Below are positions 57,932 through 64,000 of a DNA stretch of 64,000 nucleotides, in pieces. The translations under genes and the position numbers were made by a program. This DNA is from DASWJZ01 sp963805325 (GTDB lineage Bacteria > Pseudomonadota > Alphaproteobacteria > Rhizobiales > Afifellaceae): NCBI GenBank assembly GCA_963805325.1, contig CAWDTS010000004.1, forward strand, positions 124,001-188,000, written 5' to 3'. A model generated the notes under the pieces. It did no database searches, was not told the DNA's origin, and saw only the letters and a program-made list of their open reading frames with translations. The first letter of the stretch is position 1. Each line of letters starts with the position of its first letter.

Positions 57932-59701
57932 TCAGGCCGCGCCGGCGCGCGCCTTGGCGAGCCGCCGCTCCTGCGCGACGTAAGCCTGCGCCTCGCCGGT
58001 CTGGAACATCTCCAGGCGCTCGTTCTCGTCGTCCTCGACGGGCGTCAGCGCCTGATCGCGATAGTCGAGCCGCGCCGGATCGCGTTTGATGGCCTGATAG
58101 CGGCGGTACATGCGGCCCCACAGCCACAGCCAGCGGACCTGCTTCCAGAGCGTGCCGGCGAGGTAGCCCGGGTAGAAGGCGAGCGGCGATTCAATCGGCA
58201 TTCCGCTGCGCCGGTCGCGGCGGCGCTTCAGCCGCACGAAGCCGCATTCAAGCGGGTGGATGCGCTCGATCCGGATCGAGCCGATGAACCAGTTCAGCAC
58301 GAAGAGCACTTTTCCGACGCTGTTTCCGGTCGCCGCTGCGCGGCGCATGACGCGCTCCATGTGCTCGTCGGAATAGTAGGTCTCCCAGGCCTTCCAATAG
58401 GCGCCTTCCCACTCCTCCTTGGACATCGTCGCGTGGCCGGTGACGGCGTGGTTCAGGTCGTATTTGTTCAGGTCCGGATCCATCCAGACCTCTTTCTCGT
58501 AGAGCTTCTTGTGGTCCTCCGAGCCGGGCAGCGGCGTCAGGAAGAAGAACTCCAGGAGGTCGATCGGAAGCTCCTGCTGCGCGGTCTTGATGTCGCGCTC
58601 GATGCGCTCCGGCGTGTCGTTCGGAAAGCCGAGGATATAGCCGCAATAGGTGATGACGCCCGCCTGTTTCCAGGCGAGCAGCATCTTGCGGTACTCGGTG
58701 ATCTTGTTCTGCTTTTTCTTCGCCGCGGCGAGGTTGTCGGGGCTGATGTTCTCAAGCCCGATGAAGACGCGGCGGACGCCGGCGCGCGCTGCCTTCTCGA
58801 TGAAGTTCGGCAGCCGGTGGCAGAGGGTGTCGACCTGGATGATCAGCGAGAGATCGACGCCGCGATTCTCGCGGATCTCGATCAGCCGGTCGAAAATGAT
58901 CTCCCAGTCCTTGTTGCGCGCGAAATTGTCGTCGGTGATGAAGAAGCGGCGAAGCCCTTTCGCGGCATTCGCCATGATGATGGCTTCGACGTCGTCGGCG
59001 GAGCGGCGGCGCGACTTCCTGCCCTGCACGTTGATGATGGTGCAGAAGGAGCACTGGAACGGGCAGCCGCGGCCGGCGTCGAAGCTGGTGTTGGCGCCGA
59101 AGGTGCGCTTCACGACCGCGGCCGGAAGATGCGGAATCGGCACGTGCTCGATGCCGGGAAGATCGGCCATGAAGTTGTAGATCGGCTTCAGCCGTTCGGA
59201 GTGCGCGTCGCGCAGCACTTCCTCGAGCCGGCCCTCCTCGGCTTCGCCGGCGAAGACGAAGACGCCGAGGTCGAGCGCCTTCTGCACTTCCGTGTCGATC
59301 TTCGGCAGCATGGAGAGCGTGCCGGAGACGTGGAAGCCGCCGATGCCGACGGTCACGCCGAGCTTGCGGAAAGCGCGCGCCAGATCGAGCGCGCGGGGGA
59401 ACTGGTTCGACTGGACGCCCACCAGCATCACCATGCCGGAGCCCGCCTCGCTTATGTCGCGGGCGATCTTCTCCGGGCGTACGCGGCGATTGGTCTCGTC
59501 GATGGCGTCGACCTCAATCGCGATGTCGCCGCCAAGCACCCGCTTCTCGGCGCATTCGACTGCAAGGCCATAGAGGCAGGCGAGCGAGTTCGCCGGGATG
59601 GGCGAGCGCACCCATTGGATCACGTAGCCTTCGTCGTCGTAGTGCGACGGCTTGATCAGCACCAGGCGGAAGCGGCCGACGGTGTGCGGGGGCGCGAGCA
59701 T
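57932..59701 (-). CDS. B12-binding-domain radical SAM protein
   Basis: 589 residues from ATG 59701; ATG 59767 would add 22. An N-terminal Rossmann-like domain (about 1-175; IGGFHVSGTLS, no clear D-x-H-x-x-G), then a radical SAM core with the cluster motif C-P-F-Q-C-S-F-C, FITDDNFARN, FIGLENISPDNL and GYILGFPNDTPE. A C-terminal basic region is unique. Members methylate or modify lipids, hopanoids or other substrates; here the glycosyltransferase/PAP2 context suggests an envelope lipid, as inference. Confidence 0.87.
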   Translation of the reverse strand: MLAPPHTVGRFRLVLIKPSHYDDEGYVIQWVRSPIPANSLACLYGLAVECAEKRVLGGDIAIEVDAIDETNRRVRPEKIARDISEAGSGMVMLVGVQSNQFPRALDLARAFRKLGVTVGIGGFHVSGTLSMLPKIDTEVQKALDLGVFVFAGEAEEGRLEEVLRDAHSERLKPIYNFMADLPGIEHVPIPHLPAAVVKRTFGANTSFDAGRGCPFQCSFCTIINVQGRKSRRRSADDVEAIIMANAAKGLRRFFITDDNFARNKDWEIIFDRLIEIRENRGVDLSLIIQVDTLCHRLPNFIEKAARAGVRRVFIGLENISPDNLAAAKKKQNKITEYRKMLLAWKQAGVITYCGYILGFPNDTPERIERDIKTAQQELPIDLLEFFFLTPLPGSEDHKKLYEKEVWMDPDLNKYDLNHAVTGHATMSKEEWEGAYWKAWETYYSDEHMERVMRRAAATGNSVGKVLFVLNWFIGSIRIERIHPLECGFVRLKRRRDRRSGMPIESPLAFYPGYLAGTLWKQVRWLWLWGRMYRRYQAIKRDPARLDYRDQALTPVEDDENERLEMFQTGEAQAYVAQERRLAKARAGAA

Positions 59702-59865
59702 CAGCCCTCCCTGGGCAGCGCCTGCGGCGCGGCGCCATGTGCGGCGCTCGCCGGTCGGCGGATGCATGGCTTTGACGGGCGATCCATTTTTGCTCCGCGG
59801 AGCTTCCTCAACCTCATCGAAAACGGTTAGAGGGAGGCGCCGGAGGGCGCAAGGAGCAAGAAGCG

Positions 59866-60606
59866 GTGCAGACCGTCATTTGCATGAAATGGGGCAAGGC
59901 CTACGGCGTCGAATACGCCAATACCCTCTATTCCATGGTCAAGCGCAACACCGCGCGGCCGCTGCGATTCATCTGTTTCACGGACGATGATGCGGGACTG
60001 GAGCCCGGAATCGAGGCGCATCCGCTGCCGCCGATCACGCTGCCTGCGTCGCACCAGTGGAAGGCGTGGCGCAAAATCTCGCTTTTCCAGCCCGATCTCG
60101 CCGGGCTTACGGGCGACGTTCTGTTCCTCGATCTCGATCTCGTAGTGGTCGGCTCGATCGACGGCTTCTTCGACTTCAAGCCGGAGCAGACCTTTTGCGT
60201 GATCGAGAACTGGACGCAGATGGGGCAGGGGATCGGCAATACGTCGGTGTTTCGCCTGCGCGTCGGCGCGCACACGGAAATCTACGGCGCGCTGGTGGCC
60301 GATCCGCCGGCCATCTTCGCCAAATACCGCAACAGCCAGACCTTCACCTCGCGCACCATCTCCAGCATGGTCTATTGGCCGGCCGCGTGGTGCGTCAGCT
60401 TCAAGCACACGCTGATCCCGCGCTGGCCGATGAACTTCATCAAGACTCCGCCGCTTCCGCCGGAGGTCCGCGTGGTGTGCTTCACCGGCTTGCCTAATCC
60501 CGACCACGCGCGCGACGGGGTGTGGCCGAGCAAGCGGAACGCATGGTGGAAGCCGCTCTACAAGCATGTCCGCCCGACGCCGTGGATCGCGGAGCACTGG
60601 CGTTGA
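59866..60606 (+). CDS. Glycosyltransferase with DxD motif
   Basis: 246 residues. VICMKWGKAYGVEYANTLYSMVKR at the N-terminus, the D-x-D in VLFLDLDLVVVGSID, and NTSVFRLRVG. Resembles GT8-type or related envelope glycosyltransferases. GTG start. It shares the opening K-W-G-x-x-Y and D-x-D block with the last gene of the window (63542), so the two are paralogues. Probably lipopolysaccharide or surface glycan synthesis. Confidence 0.8.
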   Translation: MQTVICMKWGKAYGVEYANTLYSMVKRNTARPLRFICFTDDDAGLEPGIEAHPLPPITLPASHQWKAWRKISLFQPDLAGLTGDVLFLDLDLVVVGSIDGFFDFKPEQTFCVIENWTQMGQGIGNTSVFRLRVGAHTEIYGALVADPPAIFAKYRNSQTFTSRTISSMVYWPAAWCVSFKHTLIPRWPMNFIKTPPLPPEVRVVCFTGLPNPDHARDGVWPSKRNAWWKPLYKHVRPTPWIAEHWR

Positions 60607-60637
60607 TCGGTTTTCGGCGAAGTTCTCAAGAAAGCTC

Positions 60638-61681
60638 ATGAAAACATTGCGCGTCCTGATCCTGTCGGATGGCGTCGCCGGGCACGACCGCTCGTCGCTC
60701 GGCATCCTGACCGCGCTGGCGAAGCATCGCGCGGTGGATGCGCAGGTGCTGCCGATCCGCGAGACGCGCAAGCTTTCGCGCCGCTTCAAGCGGACCCTCG
60801 CGGGACTGCTTCCTTTCGAGCTCTTCTGGAAGACGTTCTACCGTATCGGCGGGGAGGCGAGCCCGTTCAACCCGCTGCCGATCACGCATGAGATTCCGGA
60901 GGGGCCGGTCGACCTCGTCATCACGACGGGTCCGCGCACCTCCGCCGCCAATATCGCGGTGGCGCGCCGGCTCAAGGCGAAGAACGTCTATTTCGGCTTC
61001 TCCAAATGGCCCTCAGACGGCTTCTACACCGTGCTTCTCACATCGGAGCGCCGCAGTCCGCATCCGCACCGCGCTTACACCCTGCGACCCTCGGAGCTCG
61101 ATGGCGCGGACCTTCCGGAGGCGCGGCCGCTCGCGCGAAACGGCACCGAGCGACATGCGGCGATCCTCTTCGGCGGGCAGTCCAAGCATTACTACTACAC
61201 CATGGAAGACATGGAGCTTCTCGCGGAGCGCCTGATCGCGCTCACGCGCGAGATGCCCTGGCTCAGGTGGACCTTCTTCGATTCGCGCCGCAGTCCCGAG
61301 GCTGAGATCGACCGCCTCGTCGAGCTGGTTCGCTCAAAGACGGCGCGTGTCGAGTTCGTGCGATTTCGGGACGGAGGACTTCTGTCGAACAATCCGGCCT
61401 TCGCGTCCGATCTCGTTCTGGTGACGGCGGATTCGATGTCGATGCTTGCCGAGAGCATCGCCTCGAAGCGGCCGACCGGCGTTCTCTTCGCCGACCGTTA
61501 CGAGCCGCCGGAGCGCGACGCGATCGAGCATCTTGCGATGATCACCGACAGGCGCGCGTTCAAGGTGACGATCTCCGGCCTGACCGCCGAGGCCCTGCAG
61601 AACGGTGCGGCCGGACTGGAGACGCTTCCCTACTCGCAGCTCGAGATGCTCTACGAGACGGTGGCGCGCTACGGCATCTAG
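60638..61681 (+). CDS. ELM1/GtrOC1 family putative glycosyltransferase
   Basis: 347 residues. LILSDGVAGHDRSSLGIL at the N-terminus, LVITTGPRTSAANIAVARRLKAKNVYFGFSKWP, FGGQSKHYYYT, and VTADSMSMLAESIASKRPTGVLF, which fits the ELM1-like family (GT-B-like fold). Bacterial members are linked to surface glycan genes; the plant ELM1 name refers to mitochondrial fission. Follows the DxD glycosyltransferase by 31 bp, presumably the same operon. Confidence 0.83.
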   Translation: MKTLRVLILSDGVAGHDRSSLGILTALAKHRAVDAQVLPIRETRKLSRRFKRTLAGLLPFELFWKTFYRIGGEASPFNPLPITHEIPEGPVDLVITTGPRTSAANIAVARRLKAKNVYFGFSKWPSDGFYTVLLTSERRSPHPHRAYTLRPSELDGADLPEARPLARNGTERHAAILFGGQSKHYYYTMEDMELLAERLIALTREMPWLRWTFFDSRRSPEAEIDRLVELVRSKTARVEFVRFRDGGLLSNNPAFASDLVLVTADSMSMLAESIASKRPTGVLFADRYEPPERDAIEHLAMITDRRAFKVTISGLTAEALQNGAAGLETLPYSQLEMLYETVARYGI

Positions 61682-61683
61682 AG

Positions 61684-62438
61684 CTACGGGCGAAACGGCA
61701 CCGCGTGCCGGCTGATCGGCCAAAGCTTCAGAAGAGGATTGGAGCGCTCGCGATAGCCGCGCCCGCGCGTGGCGCGGCTCTTGATCTGGCTTTTCAGCCG
61801 GGCGTCGCCGCGCTTGAGCAGCTCCTCCTGGATGCAGACGGCCGGCACGACCTGATAGCGCCGAAGCTTTCGCGCGACGCTTGAGACCTTCGGCTTGAAC
61901 AGGAACACGTCGGCAGCCGGTGTGCAGCGTCGGGCGGAGTTTCGATCGACCACGCCGCTGCGCGCCGGCGATGAGGAGTAGGCGGCGGAGCCGGCCGAGC
62001 CCGACAGCGCGCGGTAGACCTTGCGGCCCGGAGCCGCATCGATCGGCCGGCCGGCGGCAAGGCGCATGCGGCGGTTGGCCTCCAGGCGCACGACATCCGC
62101 GCCAGTCGGGATCCAGTCGCCCGACGGCGAGCAGCAGGCCGAGGTCGGCGAGACGTGGATGTCGTCCTCGAAGACGGCCGCCCAGTCGTCTCGCCTGTGC
62201 GGCGACTCTGCGCCAGGCCTCGAAATGGCTCAGGAAGCAGCCGATTTCGCCGGGAAGCCAGCCGTCGGGCTTTGCCGCGTGCGTGCGGCGGAATTCCTCC
62301 AGCGCCGTCAGCGCTGAAGCGCCGCTCCGTCGATCGCCGGCAATGCGCTCGAACGTCGACGCCCGCGCGGCCAAGCGTCTCGTGCATGTGAGCCAGTCGC
62401 TCGTTCGCGCGATCGAGATTGATGACGTATGCCTTCAG
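61684..62438 (-). pseudogene. GT25-family glycosyltransferase, broken by several indels
   Basis: Fragments in three frames line up as one GT25 (LOS/LPS glycosyltransferase): KAYVINLDRANERLAHMHETLGRAG at the start, FERIAG, GWLPGEIGCFLSHFEAWRRVA, AVFEDDIHVSP (the DDD-like acidic motif E-D-D), VVRLEANRRM and a C-terminal part with KPKVSSVARKLRRYQVVPAVCIQEE. The apparent start is CTG with GGAGG five bases upstream, where an ATG would be expected. At least three indels, possibly sequence errors as in the neighbouring frames. Confidence 0.7.
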
Positions 62439-62469
62439 CCGTGCCTCCGCAGTGGCCCGAGGGATCGCG

Positions 62470-63405
62470 TCAGGCTTGCGCGTCGGCGCGCAGCGGCTCG
62501 CCTCGCCGCGACGAGGTGTATTCACGAGGCAGGGGGCCGAAACCCTCATGCGAAATCATGAAGCCCTCACTCGCGGTTTTGCGCCAGTCCATTGAAACGA
62601 TCCGCTCGAGCCCCGCCCACGGCGCGGACGTTTGGCCGCCGCGCACCACGTGCGACGTCGACGTTTTCCAGTTCATGAAGTGCAAATACATGAACTCGCG
62701 GTCTTCATAGCCCTCCGCCGTAAGCCGGCCCTCCCGCCAGTACCAGCGGGTCGGGTGATTCCAGGTGCCGTCGAGCCATGGCTTGCGGGTCATCGGAGTC
62801 GTGTGGCGCTCCTCGAAAAGCGCCGGGATGCGCCGCTCGGTCAGGCGGCGCCAAAGCGGCGGGTGCCGAAACACGTTCCCGAAGCGGTATTCGTCGATGC
62901 CGTGGTTGTGCGGATCGCTCGCCTTCTTCTTCCAGCTTCGTATCCGGCGGAACGCTGTGCGGTTGAAAGGCGTGTTGCGGATGACGGCGAGGTGCCCGGA
63001 GAGCCGGTCGTCGTGCGTTGAGAGCACCTCATATTTCTCCAGGACCTCGTCCGTATAGAAGGCGCGGATATTGCCGAAGATCACGTCGACGTCGCAATGC
63101 CCGTAGTTCCGGTAGCCGGCGATCTCGCGCTCGAATACGAATCCGAGGCTCGGCCTCAGATCACAGAGCTTGAACGGCCGGATTGGCGCGGGATCGATGC
63201 CGATCGCGTCGCAGATCAGCGCCTTGTGCGCGTCGAAGGCCACTTTCTCGTAGCGTATGTTCGGCGCTGCGTTCGCGGGCGGGTCCTGGTCGGTGAAGAT
63301 CAGCCAGTCGATATCCCGGTTCCACTTGCAGGATTCGACGAAGAACTCGATCCATTCCGGCCACGGGCCGAACCACTGAGCGATAAGGATGAGCGGCTTT
63401 TGCAT
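62470..63405 (-). CDS. DUF6625-like putative glycosyltransferase
   Basis: 311 residues. ILIAQWFGPWPEWIEFFVESCKWNRDIDWLIFTD, then CDLRPSLGFVFEREIAGYRNYGHCDVDVIFGNI (D-x-D in CDVDV) and EFMYLHFMNWK near the C-terminus. This fits the DUF6625 family of capsule or LPS glycosyltransferases. Start ATG 63405. Sequence here is intact although both flanking genes are broken. Confidence 0.78.
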   Translation of the reverse strand: MQKPLILIAQWFGPWPEWIEFFVESCKWNRDIDWLIFTDQDPPANAAPNIRYEKVAFDAHKALICDAIGIDPAPIRPFKLCDLRPSLGFVFEREIAGYRNYGHCDVDVIFGNIRAFYTDEVLEKYEVLSTHDDRLSGHLAVIRNTPFNRTAFRRIRSWKKKASDPHNHGIDEYRFGNVFRHPPLWRRLTERRIPALFEERHTTPMTRKPWLDGTWNHPTRWYWREGRLTAEGYEDREFMYLHFMNWKTSTSHVVRGGQTSAPWAGLERIVSMDWRKTASEGFMISHEGFGPLPREYTSSRRGEPLRADAQA

Positions 63406-63541
63406 CGCGTTCCGGCGCTCGATCAGGGCTCTGCTTCTGTCATTCCGCGACGGCTGCCGCAAGCCTTGGCGGCTGGACTGGGTGGCAGCTGCTCGGTAGA
63501 CCAGCCGCCGCGCCAGCCCCAGACTTGGCGTCGGAGCGCGA

Positions 63542-64000
63542 ATGGCAAATAACCCGATCGTCTGCTGCGTCAAATGGGGATCGAAGTATCCCGCGCCCTA
63601 CGCCAACCGGCTGCGCAGCATGGTGCGGCGGCACCTGGCGCGCGCCGCACGAGTTCGTCTGCCTCACCGACGACCCGGACGGCCTCGAACCGCGGAATTC
63701 TGCCGATTCCGCTGCCGGATGCGAGCTTCAAGGGCTTCTGGAACAAGATCAGCCTGTTCCGCCCTGACGTGTTCGAGCCGGGCCGGACGCTGCTTTACCT
63801 CGACGTGGACATCGTCGTCGTCGGCGCCGCTCGATTTCCTGCTCGAGGGCGATCGGCCGATCTGACGATCATTCGCGCGCTTCAGCGAGAATTCCGGCGT
63901 CAACAGCTCGGTCATGCGCTTTCGACGCCGGGGCGCTGCCGCATGTCTATGAGCGCTTCGCCAGCGGACGCCGAGGCGATCGTCGCCTCCGGCCGCTACT
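63542..64000 (+). pseudogene. Glycosyltransferase, partial and frameshifted, running off the window
   Basis: Starts IVCCVKWGSKYPAPYANRLRSMV, paralogous to the gene at 59866. Pieces in other frames continue it: HEFVCLTDDPDGLEP, GILPIPLPDASFKGFWNKISLFRPDVF, LLYLDVDIVVVG (D-x-D), PLDFLLEGDRPI, then FSENSGVNSSVMRF. Extra bases are needed near 63635, 63696, 63829 and 63915; the region 63860-63880 is ambiguous. A real gene with poor sequence is likelier than a decayed one. Confidence 0.65.

Overview
This is GC-rich chromosomal DNA from an alphaproteobacterium, most likely of the Hyphomicrobiales (Rhizobiales). The signs are a minCDE operon behind a perfect CtrA box, the single-domain response regulator CpdR, an alpha-r8/MmgR-type small RNA, a ROSE-like hsp20 leader, and the block galU - galE - mltB - DUF459 - gltD/gltB, which I recall as typical of this order. 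The genus cannot be assigned. No integrase, transposase, phage structural gene or CRISPR array was seen.

Layout. 0-8 kb: end of an ABC transporter, a DUF1007-NicO (Ni/Co) transporter fusion, a cobalt-type nitrile hydratase operon with a class-I amidotransferase-like hydrolase, and a TRAP transporter whose large permease ends in nine PNFG repeats. 8-15 kb: fused indolepyruvate oxidoreductase, an AbrB/Doc toxin-antitoxin pair, hemH and ilvD. These last four genes carry eight single-base insertions that look like sequence errors. 15-24 kb: minCDE, an SDR, a TadG-like vWA protein, a PfpI-family protein, QmcA/NfeD and KdsD. 24-31 kb: a Crp-like regulator divergent from a His/Met-rich exported protein, a VPLPA-CTERM protein, an outer-membrane barrel, galU, galE, and a small accessory patch (sunset-domain protein, a possible PD-(D/E)XK protein, a lipoprotein). 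31-42 kb: lytic transglycosylase, DUF459 protein, a MetE-like protein, gltDB and cspA.

42.3-45.1 kb holds the most notable locus: a bufferin-type (copper-buffering RiPP) operon with two DUF2282 precursors, the MNIO enzyme BufB, BufC and a DoxX protein. 45-52 kb: threonine aldolase, hsp20 with an RpoH promoter and ROSE-like thermometer, two small exported proteins, an alpha/beta hydrolase, the MmgR-like sRNA, an N-formylglutamate amidohydrolase-like gene, cpdR, tRNA-Val(GAC) and an EamA transporter. 52-64 kb: an envelope block with opgD/opgH (periplasmic glucans), 3-methyladenine glycosylase, a PAP2 phosphatase, a B12-binding radical SAM protein and several glycosyltransferases. The last 2.3 kb is again rich in indels.

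Functionally the window is mostly core envelope, cell-cycle and nitrogen genes, with accessory insertions (nitrile hydratase, TRAP, TA pair, sunset/nuclease-like pair, bufferin operon).
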